Source of the DNA: Nomia melanderi
Lineage: Eukaryota; Arthropoda; Insecta; Hymenoptera; Halictidae
Direction: 5' to 3'
Assembly (NCBI RefSeq): GCF_051020985.1
Contig: NC_135003.1
Location: 9,727,501 to 9,791,500, forward strand
Length of the DNA stretch: 64,000 nt
Below are positions 1 through 13,300 of this stretch, piece by piece (the stretch's first letter is position 1; each line of letters opens with the position of its first letter). The position numbers and the translations under genes are program-made. The notes below the pieces were generated by a model. That model saw only the letters and a program-made list of their open reading frames with translations. It was not told where the DNA came from and did no database searches.

Positions 1-91
1 ACCTGCCTTTCCAGCTTTTACTTTCCCTTTCCTGGCGCGGGGAAATCCGGATCGAGGGCGAGAGAATTTCGTCGACGGTGAATTATTGAGT

Positions 92-106
92 GTCTCTCTC
101 TCTCTT

Positions 107-142
<36 letters not shown>

Positions 143-147
143 TCTCT
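92..147. repeat. CT/GA microsatellite
   Basis: A nearly pure (CT)n tract with TTT interruptions. It produces Ser-Leu and Arg-Glu repeat reading frames on the two strands that are not genes. GAGA-type tracts are common near insect promoters. Confidence 0.9.
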
Positions 148-535
148 GTCTTTTTCTTTCTCTGTTTCTCCCTTTCTTCGTCGCGTTAGCTGGAAACGAG
201 TCGTGGTCGGTCGTTCGCAGTTGTTCATTAATTATTTGTTGCTCGATCACCGAACCCCTAAACATCAATCCCCTCTTCTGACTCGATGCCCGTCGATTGG
301 CCGACGGCGGGGAGGTTCTTCGCGCAGCTTCCTCGGCACGCACGTGCCCCGAATAAAACGCACGCGTTCCGGCGTGCACGCGCGCCACTGAGTCATCGGG
401 GACTTTGAACCGCGGATGCAGTACGCCGCCCGCCGAAAAACTGAGAATACTAATGGGCAGAAGGTGAACGGGTCTTTCTGTTCGCCGGTGGAGCTGGCGA
501 GTCGGTGCGATCCGTGTTCGGCGTTTCCGATTTTC

Positions 536-807
536 GGCGAGAGATTTCAGTGTTTTTTATTCAGTGTTTGACGAGAGATCTCATAGTTTCCAATTCAGTT
601 TCCGACGAGGAAACCCGTCGTTTTCAATTTAGTTTTTGTCGAGAAATTTCAATGTTTGTTATTCAGTCTTTGACGAGAGATTTCATATTTTTCCATTGAG
701 TTTTTCACGAGGAAATTCATCGTATTCAATTGTGTTATCGACGAGAGATTTCATTGTTTTGGATTCAGTTTTTGACGAGAGATTCCATTGTTTCGCGCGT
801 GGAAACA
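536..807 (+). repeat. 34-bp minisatellite, eight units
   Basis: Units begin with GACGAGAGATTTCA or close variants at 536, 570, 604, 638, 672, 706, 740 and 774, so the spacing is exactly 34 bp throughout. Each unit ends with a TTCAGTTTTT-like stretch. Since 34 is not a multiple of three it does not encode a protein repeat. It sits just before the GTAAGT at 868. Confidence 0.92.
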
Positions 808-2212
808 GAGATTATTAGTTGCGTTTTAAATTTTTTTTGAACGTCCTCTTGGATTTGTACCTGTTGTGTAAGTCTTTAATTAGTCGGTGGAAAGAGTGAA
901 ATATGAAAATATAACTGTTTTTATTACTAATGATAATTATGCGCGGTGACAATTAAGTTTTTTCTCAGTTTTGTCAGCTTGATGAAAGCCATTCTTAATT
1001 AATATATTTTTTAGATGTACCAGTAGATATTTATAAAATATGAGCAGGTAGATTGACGTTGTATGATAGCTAAAGAATTCTGTGAGACGCATGAATGACA
1101 CGAGAATATAAATTATCCCTTTATAAGGTGGATGATCCGGTTACCCGATTCAAGGGACAAGAATGTCGATCAACCCTTCGTCGGAGCTAATATAAAGTTT
1201 CATCCTCAGGAGCTTTATTCTCGTCTCACTTATTTTAAATACAGTCTAGTCAAAATGAGTAGGTAGACAGCCCACTCAGGCGACTTCGTCCCTCGGTGAA
1301 TTATCCGTGACTTTGAAGGCTCGAACGGGCTTGCGTGCTTGAAATATTTAGTGAAAATTCCTGTATTAACTATGCCTTAGCGCACGCTTGTCGTCTGGAA
1401 ATATTTCAAATTGCTCGAAATTAATCAGTGAATTTTTGAGCATTACGCTTTTCATTTCATGCTGCAATATTACGCGACAAATTGAATTGAAAGAAAAGGC
1501 TAAGACATTTATTCTGAAAAAAAACTATTTTAACGTTTCTTTTATATTTATTGTACAATTTATTCTATTGTTCCTAGAAAACGGGATGTTCGTTCATTTA
1601 GCTCTTGGAAACTAGAGGTTAGAAAAAGTCAAATGAAATACAAATTTGTGCAATTTTTACGATCGAAAGCAACGTGAACGTTTATTGAATGATGTTTATA
1701 ACGTTCAATATGCGTGAAAGACTAAAAAATCCGTTGTGTCTTTACCTTCTTAAATGAAACTGATAGGAGAAAGGGGTCGTTAATTCGGATCGTGTAATTG
1801 AACGTGAAAGGGGAAGCCGTAAGAGGCATAGAGGACGATTGAAATGAAGAAGTTGTTGAAGCGCAGCGAAGATTGGTTAATCGATCAACGAATCCTTTCG
1901 ATACACAGATAGGTTACCGCTGAATCTTGTTACCGGCGTAAGTTTTTCACACAACGCACGTGTCTCAGATGAAACTCACGCGCTGACTATCGATCGACGT
2001 GCCCACCATCTCGCTCGTTATGCAAGCCATGCCATTCCTTTTAGAATACGTTAAGCTCCCCTATGACTCTCGAACATCGTTATCCGATCTGTCTCTCTTT
2101 CGGTAGGCAGTTTAACAAGCGAGGAACACTCGTTTAACACATTCAACAACTGTGAAAAATCTCAGTCTTATGTAATATTAAAATAATATCTTTGAAAGTG
2201 TACATAGTTTAA

Positions 2213-2452
2213 CCCTTTGCACTCGAGGGGCGACTTCTAGTCGCAATTTGATTGCACACAGTAAAACTGTAAAATTTTAAATTCAATATTAAATTTCGTG
2301 TAAGGTATCAACGCGTGAAATACAAAGATAAAATAGTTCTGTCTCTTAATTGATGGAAGATTTTTCTCTACATTAGTTGCAAATAACGTTATCGATACTT
2401 CATCAGGAAATAATGAATATTTATACTATCGAATATTATCGAGTGCAAAGGG
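2213..2452. mobile_element. piggyBac-like MITE, family A, intact ends
   Basis: TTAA at 2209-2212 and 2453-2456 flanks a 240-bp element. It starts CCCTTTGCACTCGA and ends with the exact inverse TCGAGTGCAAAGGG. A subterminal GCGACTTCTAGTCGC palindrome lies next to the left end. TTAA target duplication and CCC-starting termini are hallmarks of the piggyBac superfamily. There is no internal coding capacity. Confidence 0.85.
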
Positions 2453-3296
2453 TTAACATAATAATTACATTTTTTAGATACATTTCCTTTATAACTCTCG
2501 AATCATATTTTTCGGGAAGCGAAGCGGAGTATCGCCTTCTCGAAAATAAGATGAAAGGCACCGATTGATAACATCTTCGAATGAAATGTAAATTTCCGTG
2601 TTAAGACTCCTCCACTCGTACCCACTTTTCTTCTTGGATGCGCGTGTCTCGAATGCAAGCGTTTCTTGGACACCGATCGGCGCCGGTTCTCTTTGAATAA
2701 AAAGAACAAGACTAAATATCTGAAATTTTCCCATTGCTTGTTCCCAATTCTCTCTCCCTTCGCGAAGGAAGTCGCAATGTTTTTCTAGAAAATTCTAGCG
2801 AGCTTCCAATAGGAAGGAAAGTGAAAGAGAAAATCGCGGCGAAGTATCTTTTAAACTTTTCCGCCCGCGGCCATTCAAATCCTCGCGCAGGAAACGAAAG
2901 TTCGAAAGTCAAACGTGACGGCTTCCGGCCACCCCCCGTAAGCAGTCTTCCGTGCAACCCCTCGCAATGGCGGCGCGGCGTGGCGTTTCGTTGATTCGCA
3001 ACTCACAAGGAAGGACAAGGAGATCGCATTACCTTCCACGGAGGAGCAACCCCCGAATAGAAGAATGGCGTTTGGCGGGCAGCGTGGGGGGTGAAGAACG
3101 TTCGCCGGGATTTAAGGCTCCATAAATCCGGTCGGACCATCCCTTAAGCCCCCTACGCCGTGGTCAGTCGGCTTTTACCAGATTGTATTCCGCGATATCT
3201 TTCGCGTGGACCCTCGGTTAAACGCCTTTCACCTGACTCCCTTTAATAGAGCGCCTTCTTTCGATTGCGACCGCTCTAAGTATCGCCGATTATTTC

Positions 3297-3550
3297 AGCG
3301 AGTAAGCCAAACGCATAAGGGAAATAGAAAAAGTAGAATTTCCTTGGGTGTCTCGTGGTATCAATTGTGCGGTGTTCCAAAGATGATTAAAATTACGATT
3401 GCTGTAAACATCGATTATTTGTCCCAGTGAGTTGAACGCGTAAAGTCAATAGAAAAACTGAGATTTTCTTAGGTTACATTTCTCAGGGTACCACTTTCGT
3501 GATGTTCCAACTACTGTTATAAGATAAAGTAAGAGTAAAAGAGACTTAGC
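3297..3550 (+). repeat. Diverged tandem duplication, about 130-bp period
   Basis: Two neighbouring copies share an ordered set of motifs: GTAAGCCAAACGCATAAGG versus GAGTTGAACGCGTAAAG, AATAGAAAAA, and GGTGTTCCAA (3371) versus GATGTTCCAA (3501). Non-coding. Confidence 0.65.
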
Positions 3551-6500
3551 TGATTAGGTGATTGCACCGGAAATACTTAAAACCGTGGTGTCTAATCATT
3601 TGAAGAAATTTAGTGAAGTTTTCGTGTTATTTGAAACCTAATGAAATGTTTAATAATCTCGAGAAATTTCTTATCTAGAAACACTCTTTTAAACGAGGTA
3701 TCATAAATACATTCGCGTTAAGATTAAGAAACTTATTTAACACTTAGTAAATTAATTAGACAAGAGCCTGATATATCAGATTGCAGCCCCGCTTTTCGAA
3801 TCCCCAATTCTCGAGTCCGCGGACTAAGGCAACCGTAATTTCCTCGGATTTACGAGGCATACCGATATCAATGAGCGCCGAAATACCGGTTGAGAATCAT
3901 CGACCCGATAAGAGACGATGGCAAGAGGTAGAGAGAAATCCAAAGGATTCGGCCGGGATCCGAGGTGATCCCGCGGAGCGTCGCGATGTAGCAGAAGTCT
4001 TGCTGCAATCCGGGGAAATTGAAACGTTAAGGGAATGAAAGTCCGGCTCTGGGATTCTCTTCGACAAATATTCGACTGGCGCAGCAGCCGATACGAGAAA
4101 CGGCTGACGCATTTTCCAACTATTGTTGAACCTCGATTATCCGATTTAAATAGGCAACTAACTGTTCAGGTAAATACAGGGTCGAGAAAAAGTTCTTCGA
4201 AAGATGTTTGCAAAATTCGATCGTACATATCTTGAGGAATGGTTTGTAACAAGAATATAGGTCCACTCAGATTTTTTATCTTAACTCTGAAAATACCTTA
4301 TCGATTCGGGTAAAGCTTCTTTTAGGATCGAAATATTGTAGAATTTCATATGAAGTCTTATTTCTTTACCAGATTAAATGTGATTGTTGTCAATTTTCGT
4401 CAGAATTGTAACATAGTTGTAGTAAATTATAACTGTTATAATAAATATATTTACAATATAGTTGTTGTAGTGCTATAATATGTTATAATAAATACAACAA
4501 AATTGTAGTCCAAGAATCCGAATTATCGAGTCACTGAATAACCAAAACACTGAAAGGTCCAAATCGCGAAGAGTTTTGACTCGGTTAATCAAGATCCTAC
4601 TGTACCAGGAAGCTGGTGCGATTTATTAGCTCGCAGGCGTCGCGAGAGAGAAAGAGAGAAAGTTAAATCGCGTGAAATACTGCTTTCGGCACATTGGTCG
4701 AGCGCAATTATTGATAGGGCCCGCAGCAGGCGGAGGGCGATTCTGGCCGCGCGGAGAATCGAAAGGGTGCAATCAATGTACCGTGCAACGCTTCGATTTA
4801 AATTCATGAATAATTCCTCCCACCAGCCGGTCGAAGATCGACGAGCTCTCTGCTCTGTCCTTTTCTGTTCTTCTTCTTCTTTTTTTCCTTTTTTTTTGTG
4901 TCGACCGCGGTTCATTCGGATCCAACCGAACTTGCGCCTTGGTTTAATCAAGGAAATGTCCGACATACAATCGCCCGGAATTATTTTCATCCCCGACAAC
5001 GATCGGATCCCGGGAAATTCATATAATCTGTTCGATTTTTAAATTCGGAAAATTGGAATTCCCTTCTGCATCAAATGAAAAGTGCATTACACGTTTTCGA
5101 GATATAAGTTATCATCGATGCTCGATATCGAAACAATGGAGGCACACAGTTGGAAATGTTAGTATGTTCGTGAACCCCGATCAATTTTTCCATTCATTTT
5201 TGAAACTAGGGGAAGGGCGTGCCGACGCGGAGTCAGAGATTAAAACGGGAAAATAATTCTCGTGGATTGGTTTTTCGGCTAAAATTGATCGTTCTGGTGG
5301 TAACAATAAAATAATCCTCATGGTCCCTTTTATAAACTAGATCACAAACTGAAAGCTTACCCTTTTCTAAACCCTTCAAAAATCGGTTTCGGATACTTTA
5401 TAGAAGTATCTATAAAAACCAACAGCTACACGACTTCCATTTTCTAAAAAAAATACTTTCCCAAGTTAAAAAGAAAAACTTATCCCATTGTCACATAACG
5501 ACAAATAAGGTTCGAGAAAATCCATTGGATTGAACAAGCGTCAATTTCCTACATTTCACATGCATCTGGCTGTTTCGCTACTTTCAACGTTTCACCTTCG
5601 CGTTTATTATGCACTAACAATAAATGAAACATACACAAATAATTTACTAAGAAATGACAAACTAGCATTTACAACAAAGGAAACCCTTCTTCCACTATCA
5701 GATTATCGATACTAAAATCACTCCAGCTCGGTCGCAAGAAAGATCGCACAGTAAGGGGTAGATCGCAGCCAAAGACAACGGTGAACTTTGTATTCAATTC
5801 CTCGGTCGTTCGTATCGTACATCAACATAAAAGAATCCGGTCCTTCGTTTCGTGCTGTTCCCTCTAATTTGAACGCAGAAAACTCGACGCTCGGTGGCCG
5901 AACATAAAATTCGCGGTGGTGATTCCGGAGTGGAATCGCGGCTGAACGAAACGGACGCGGCCGGAAGCCCGGGCAAGCAAAGGAGCCTCGGTTATCGCTG
6001 CAGATCAGCGTTATCCTAACGGGAAAGCGAATCGTAAATAGAGCGTATTTGCCTGGAACAGTCCTAACCGAAGTTTTATTTGCTCGTTAAGTTGGCCCCC
6101 ACCACCGCCCTCGCCCCTCTCCCCGTTTTTCTCTTTTTACGATTCATTTCGCGTTCCGCTGGATGCTGCTCCAGGGTGGCAATAAAACCCGGCCGCTTAT
6201 GCTCATCAGAGTCGAAAAGCGTCGACGTTGTCCCGATAAAAAAAAATATTTCCGCACGCGGTCCGCGCGATGCACCGGAAGAACCGTTGAAAATTATCGG
6301 GGCACGGGCGTGCGGGTGGAACGCTCGGGGGGAGGAGTTCAGTGATCTTGAACAGATAGAAATTTGCATGTGAATCGAAGAAAATGGGGCGCGACGGTTA
6401 CTTCGCAATGGAGGGTAGTGGGACGAGCCTAAATGACGTTAGGGAAAACTGGTTCAACGGGGATTCGATGATCTGGAGTAAACGCGCGGGGGAATATTTT

Positions 6501-6639
6501 TGTGGAAAATTGAAACGGATTCTTGTATATTTCAAGGGAATTACATATATACCTGCTGTCTATTGATGAATTTATTTATCCAATTCTGAGGTTCAATGAG
6601 AACGTGATTGTATTGTGAGAACGATGGAAATTGTTTTTG

Positions 6640-7125
6640 CGAGATTGATATGAATCTTATGTACTCGAAGAGAATTGGTTGCTGCACTCGATGTTAATAG
6701 ATTTTCGCGTGTATATATGGATATTTACTATTGAATTTATATTGAAATTAAATTAAAACGAATATTGGAGTGGAAATGATATTGAATTTAATTATATTTA
6801 CCTTCATATCGAATCGAGAGGTATCTACAGTCTATTCGGCAATTTATTCGATGATCTTGCGTGAGTGGATGTATGGAGGAATGTAATATTTTAGATAATT
6901 GTTGCGGATTTTATATACGCGACGTAAATTAGTTTCTGTATTCGATGTTAATTAAATTTCATATGTATAGAGGTATTAATTGTTGAATTTATATTGGAAG
7001 TGAAATTGCAATTAACACTGAAGTGAAAATGATGTTAAATTTCATTTACCTTTATATTGTATCGCGTCTCTTATGTTTTTATTTTATATAAATGCATAAA
7101 TATCTGCAGTCTATCTATTTAAGTA
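6640..7125 (+). repeat. Diverged tandem duplication upstream of the first visible exon
   Basis: Two copies with the same order of motifs: CGATGTTAAT (6689 and 6943), TTGAATTTATATTG, GTGAAAATGAT-like, TTTACCTT-CATAT, and TCTACAGTCTAT (copy 1) versus TCTGCAGTCTAT (copy 2). The period is about 254-280 bp. The second copy ends about 40 bp before the acceptor of the exon at 7168. Confidence 0.65.
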
Positions 7126-7167
7126 ACGTTTGACATTGTAACTGACAAGAGCATGAATTTGTTACAG

Positions 7168-7301
7168 CGAGAAGCTACGCAACGAGATGTGGAACGTGAA
7201 CGACGACAACGAATGGAAGCCGAAGCTCGTGTTCGCGAGGCTACGGCTGAAGCCGAGAGAGCACGTTCCAGAGTTCATCACCTTCAGAGAGAGTTGGCCA
7301 G
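7168..7301 (+). CDS. NCKAP5: NCKAP5-like, first visible coding exon (coiled coil)
   Basis: Acceptor GTTACAG precedes 7168 and donor GTAAATAA follows 7301. The exon encodes 44 residues plus two bases (AG) of a split Arg codon. The peptide is almost entirely E, R, A and Q with heptad spacing, for example VERERRQRMEAEARVREA, so it is a coiled coil. The frame is open to the acceptor with no stop, so an upstream coding exon is possible. Otherwise ATG 7213 could be the start. Confidence 0.75.
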
Positions 7302-10300
7302 GTAAATAAATTTCATCCATATCGTAGCATTTTCTGTTGTAGATAATTTAATTTTTTAAACAATATTCTACGTCTGTTGAAATAAATTGTTTCATTCAAT
7401 TTCCCGATTTTAATAACTACATTCAATATTTAATCGTCGAAATGTTCTTTCTTATTAATTCATTCATTTATATCCTGTACGTACCATTCGAACCATTTTT
7501 ATGATTTTATCGTTTATTTTACATAAGCAGATATTGAAATATTATGCATAGAATAAGGGAAAATATTATTATATTAATAACAAATACGATACAATTATTT
7601 TTATTGAAAAATCAGAAGTCAAATAATTGTAGCTTTTATAATTGCTTTTAGTTTTTTGCTTTTCAATTAAAAAATCAATGTCTCGTGTAGTCTTCATTTG
7701 AAAGGGAAGTTGGGTATGTAGAAACAGTTGAAGAAACCGTCTTCAAAATGGCAACTGCGTGCACCACTTCCGGCGCAGATTCATTTCGAATTCCATCGGC
7801 GTGCCAATCGCTCTTTTAATTTCCCGACTCCAGCCACAATACTTGTGCAATACGCCTCAATTTAATTAAAATCTGTTATACACATACACAGTAAAAACAC
7901 TCGGATCGTTAGCGTGACGAGATATGCACATTATATACGAACCCGGAAAGATTGAAATTCAACATGGATATTTTTGTTCGCCGATCGCGCATAATGGGAC
8001 TCGCAAACCCAATTAATGTCCAATGACATCAATTTCAGCGTTCAGCTTACTCAGCGTCTATTAACAGTGACTACCGCCGTTTTACAATAATTAAGAGTAA
8101 ACAACGCGTAAATCGATAGCTTGTAATATTACACGGTCTCCGAGCAAAATTAACAATATTCGTTTTCGTTCGTGTCGCTCCGCGCGCAAAATACACAGCA
8201 CAAATTTTAAATAACGAGAATGAAATTTATATTGATGCCACTTTCATGACCTGCTCGGCTTTCGTACAATAATTTCAACATTTTTCTAATTACACTTGAA
8301 ACTTACTTTACAATTGAAGTACAACCAACGCACATTCATCGATGTACTTAAATTTTCTACTTTCCAATCAATTCATTGAATCCCTTCACGCCAATAAATG
8401 AAAATAAAAAAGTGCTAGAACAAAAACAATTTATCAACTAAAAGTTTAACATATTTACTCGAAGCATTTCAAACAATATCCAACTCATTCTTCATCATCC
8501 CCTTCGATCTTCAATGCCAACACCTTTAAAGTACGATCTTCCATACAGAATCGAACTCAGTCAATACCAAAACCAATATTCCACGATCGTCTAAGCAAAA
8601 ATTTCGCGACGTCCACGTTTACCATCGGCGAGCAGGATAAGAGACACACCGGGTCTGTAAGTCGACTCGGTTGCCAAACATCCGGCAGTAATTCGAGGCG
8701 CTTGTTCGACATCGATTTCCTCCTTCCCCGGTTTCTCTCTGCACACCAGGTCTTTTCTCTCTGTTTCGCCGCACCGCGACGGTCGACGGTGGCTCGCGAA
8801 AATCGGTTATTTCATCGAGCCGCAGACAGCACTTTATTTTCCCCACCACGCTGCCCGGAAAAGTGCCGGCGCGATATAACGTATAAATAATGAGACCGCG
8901 TTTCCCACGCAATAACTAGCAGGTTTCATGGTAAATCATCGGTATTGGCATTCTTCCAATAACGTATCGCGACTAGGCGGCGGTCACCCCCGCGGATATA
9001 TTATCAGAGTATCGAGGCAGCCGAGATTACAACACTCTCACCCCTCCGAAACCGCTCCCAACGAATCCGACGCAGCGAGAATTGAACGCAGCGAATCGTG
9101 AAAAGTCTGCGCCGACCGACCCGGCTGGCTATCGTTTACATTCACTTTTTGTTTATCGAATATTCCCGCGTCGGATTAATGGAATTTGTTAATTGAACGT
9201 TTCGTCGGGGGATGCCCCGGTGTTTGCGGGACTCGTTAGTGGAAGAACGATGTTTCGTATTTTTGCGTGTCGGGTTGTTTGCCGTTGGCGGACGTAAGCG
9301 TGTTTCGCGTGTTTAGGGGTTGACGGTCGATCGCGTTACGCGATGGTTTGATGGAATTCGCCGGAATGTTTGACAGAAACGATGTTTTGATCTGCAGGCG
9401 GTTTTATCGCGCCAGGTTTTTATTAAACGATTTATTGAAGATCAACCCTTTCGAGAGGTGGTTTTTCAGTCGCCACTTTATTTAATACAGGGAAATTATC
9501 AAGTTGCGTATAATAAGCTTTCTCATCTATACTTGGAGTATAATTAAAGTAATGTAGCTTTATTACTTAACTTATGTACGTTTTCTCATTACTCAGTTTT
9601 AAAGAATTTGAATATTCCTAGGGACGAGCTTATGAGTGCAAGGGGTTAATAATCGATGCCTAAGAATTGCTTTATTAAACTTTCAATCATAATGGCAATC
9701 ATGAATCAGTGAATCATATCGAGTGACATAGTCTCCCTATTATTCGGTGCCTGTCGCTAAGAAAAATGTTTAGCCCGTTTTTTAATGCAAGACTGTAAGT
9801 CACTGGAAAACCTATTAGTAGCTGTCCAATGGATAAAGTGTTAAGACAATTAGGGGTTGGCTGGATTTTTCGTTGGTAATTCATGGGAACGAAAAGTGCT
9901 TACGAGTGACACGTGACCCGAAGGCAAGAGGTCGCCGATAATTCTTCCATATTGGCTCTCTCTACTGGCGACAAATCTCGACGTCGAAAATGGTACCCGG
10001 CGGATATATTACAGCGGATATTGGAAGGTGGAGCCGCGACATTAAATCGTAAGAGGTTGTTCGATCCGGTAAAGGGCAACGTTTCAGAAATGGATCGCGG
10101 CGATGACTACCGCACCGGAACTAATTACAAAGAAATCTTCGTCTCCTAATGATCGGTGGAAGCGTTCATCGGTGTTCCACGATTTCAACGACGCAAAACC
10201 GGGACGCAGTTTTTGCTGGGGGTTTGAACAAAAAGATCGCTACGACGTCGCCGTACAACTCTATCCGATTCCGCAGTTTAAACGAATAATTCTGAGAAGT

Positions 10301-13300
10301 AAGATGAATCTATAGAGTGTCTCAATTAAGTTTAATATCTAAATTACTTCCGTTACGAATGAAAAAAGGACAGACGAGAGGAGTCCATGCGGTTTCAGGA
10401 TACGTGCATCCTACGATGACAGAGAATTCTTCGCCGTTTTCTCGTTAATATTATTTTTTCATTTATTAAATGACCCGAGTTCTCTTGGATGTTGCCCATA
10501 ATCTGGCATCATAATTATGTTAATATAGAAGAAATAAGGATTACCTTCAAAATGACATTCAGAGTGACTTTAAATGGAGTTCCATCGTTATCATCTGCAA
10601 TCTTTTTTATGAGATTGCAATCAATTTACATCTGATTACGTAGAGCATCATTTCCGTATCCAAAGAATATCGATTGTAAATACATTTATTACGGGTATTC
10701 TTTGACAGTATAATTTATATATTATTTTCGGTGACAGTAACAGTCGAAGACGCCGTCATTCGAACGATCATAACAAATATCTGGACCACCCGTGCGCAAT
10801 AAAAAGCGGGCTAAAACGGTCCATTAACAATTCTTATCGGTTCCTTATTTTACGCCTGGCAGCATGTAACGCGATGTAACGGCTGGCAGGAATTTATAGT
10901 AGTATAGTAGCCAACACTTGCCGCGGAAGATTAGAGAAATCGATTTCTTCGCTTTCCCTCTTGCCATTCGCGTAACTATAAATCCACTGGGAGGAAACGA
11001 AAAAAAAGGAGAAAAGAGAAGAGAAGAACGGGGAACAGCTTCTGCGTTATTAACGCGGATCGCCGCGATTGTAAAAAGAAAAGTCGGCGGAACTGTCCGT
11101 TATAAAGTATCGGAGAACAAGCTGCAGCGATTGCGCCGGAATCAAATAACGGCTTAATTATCCACGATTCATTAGTCATGTCGTATTATACGATCCGCGT
11201 GTTAAATGGGGTGTTAAGCGTTGTATAAAATATACCGTTGGAACGCTGCGGCGTGTTGCGTAAATGGAGAAAATTTCATTCTCGCGATTGTATCGCGCGC
11301 ACCCGTGACACGGGCACCCGATTTCGAAAATTTTAATCATCGGCCAGTCTGATGGGCTCAAAAACCAATTATTTATCTACGAATCCGCGGAGTTTGTAAT
11401 TTATACGCTTATAACTCAGTGCCGGGGACTACGAAGTACTTTTTCACGCGTTTAGAGTAGTGGGTTACGGAAAATAATCGAAAATTATCGGTTCCTCGAT
11501 GGTACTATCCTCAATGAAATATATTATGAATGTTAAAACCTCACGTTGGAGAGAAAATTAATTCATTATTCTTCCGCAAGCGAGTACACATATCATTAGA
11601 GCTATAAACATATCTACTATTGCTTATCAAATTTATGATATACTCATTTTTGCTATACTTTTGATATACACTATGATATAATTATGATATACTTATATAC
11701 TCTTATATGCTTCTATAAAAGCAGAGTGCATAGATATGTGAACTATTTATCAATTATGTTAACCAGAATTACTGATTCCATCGTAATCTTAACATCACGC
11801 ATATCACAGTACTCGATCTGCAAGGTAAAACGTTCGAATACCTCATTTCTATAAAACGTCGGCTAGAAAAGAGCCAGTTCCAGATCCCAGAAAGTCGTTT
11901 TGATCCCCGAAAATCGCGCGGCGTCCCCACCAGAGTCACTTAGGGAAGCGAGACTCCGAGGGGAAGGCAGAAAGGATTGTCGAGCGAAAATTCGGCCGCG
12001 ACAAAAACGCGAGGCGTGTCATCCGCGTGTATCCAGCGGCGCAGACAAGCGAAAGAGCACGTTGAACCGGAGCAACGCGGTCCTCGTCCCGTCCTGCACG
12101 TCCCTCCGCCGCCACTGCGACGAGTCACGTCCAACGCATCTCGGAAGCAGGACATGGCCGAGGCCGGGTCGGGGGGTTGCTCATGGCAGAATGCCACGAG
12201 AAACGAGACGCCGGCGTATTGTGCGTTGAAACGACAAAAGCACTGATGCGCTTCTCACGGGCCCGTGGCTCGCGACGCGACGCGACGCCATGCAGACGCT
12301 TCCCGATGCCCTTTGCGCGCCGTTCGGCCGCGAGTGTCGCGTCCAGAATCGTTATGTTAATGATGGTTAGCGTGCCCCTCTCCGTGGACACGCTTTAAAG
12401 TATCCATTTTATTAACCTCTGTGCTGAAGGAAGTCTACTTGGAGAAGCATGATCGGAAAACTTTATTTCAACGCAACTCTTTGCGCTATTATTTGTCTAG
12501 TTTGTTCTTAGTCGATACTGAGTTCAGTTTTCTGGCTTTGGCAATTGCAGTGGTTTCAGGTTTAGTGTCAGAATGCAAGTGTTTAGTGTGGGAATAGTGT
12601 TGTCGCGTTAGAGGTGACGAAAGGGTTTATGATAAATCGATACGGATGTTTCTATGTAATTGGATGTAAGAGTTTGTAGCTAGACGAATGCGAGAATGAG
12701 AAATTATTGGAAAACGCAGTATTCCTGATGAATTGGCTTGTCTGTTTCAGTTGATAGTTTGATAAGTTTAATGGACTGTTTATTGTCCAAGTTATAATCG
12801 TGGAAAATATTTCGGTACCAACCTTGTTTACCGCGGTATCCAGAAACGAATGCGCCCCGACGTAATTTCATTGATAAAGATGCCGCATATTTTAAAACAG
12901 CCCCCTCCTACAACGTAAGACTACGTCTGCGTACGATTTTTGCTGAATGCCAACCCCGGGGAAACGAATTTTTATCGCGGACCCCATTTGGCACCAGTAT
13001 CGTATTTCCCGCAGCCAATAACCCTCCGAAACCGGAATAGTATGCATTATATCGTGGAAGTTTGAATTTTATCAAAAAACTTTTTGGCCTCATGCCGAAC
13101 AATAACGTTATATTGATTGGATTATTCATGAGCTCGTTTCGCGAGTGGTGCTTCCCCTCTCGCGAGCACCTTCGGTGCCTCAGGTTCATAACTCAAAGAG
13201 TTCACGCATGAAACGGGTCGTCTAGTCGAATTTTCTATCCTCGCGAATCGTATCGTGCGAAACTTAAACGCGCAATACATCAGTCCTCCGTTTGACGGAG

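Larger units (their letters stand above)
1..867 (+). other. CpG-rich stretch, possible 5' non-coding exon of the NCKAP5-like gene
   Basis: A GC-rich segment with many CpG sites (about 290-520), a CT microsatellite and a 34-bp tandem array. It ends at a consensus GTAAGT donor (868-873), after which composition turns AT-rich. This is compatible with a first, non-coding exon or promoter region of the downstream plus-strand gene. No TATA box or initiator can be assigned. This is inference from composition and the donor only. Confidence 0.3.
868..7167 (+). other. Intron or upstream region of the NCKAP5-like gene
   Basis: AT-rich sequence with no coding segment I can support. It holds the MITE at 2213-2452, a GC-richer patch around 2840-3130, tandem duplications near 3297 and 6640, and an AG-rich patch around 4640-4900. 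Short open frames here lack splice context and family resemblance. Confidence 0.5.

Noticed and set aside
83..391. Overlapping frames over the CT tract encoding Ser-Leu or Arg-Glu repeats
   Set aside because: They are direct translations of the microsatellite on each strand.
505..818. Frames across the 34-bp array that look like repeated peptides
   Set aside because: The period is not a multiple of three and the frames shift between units, so no protein repeat is under selection.
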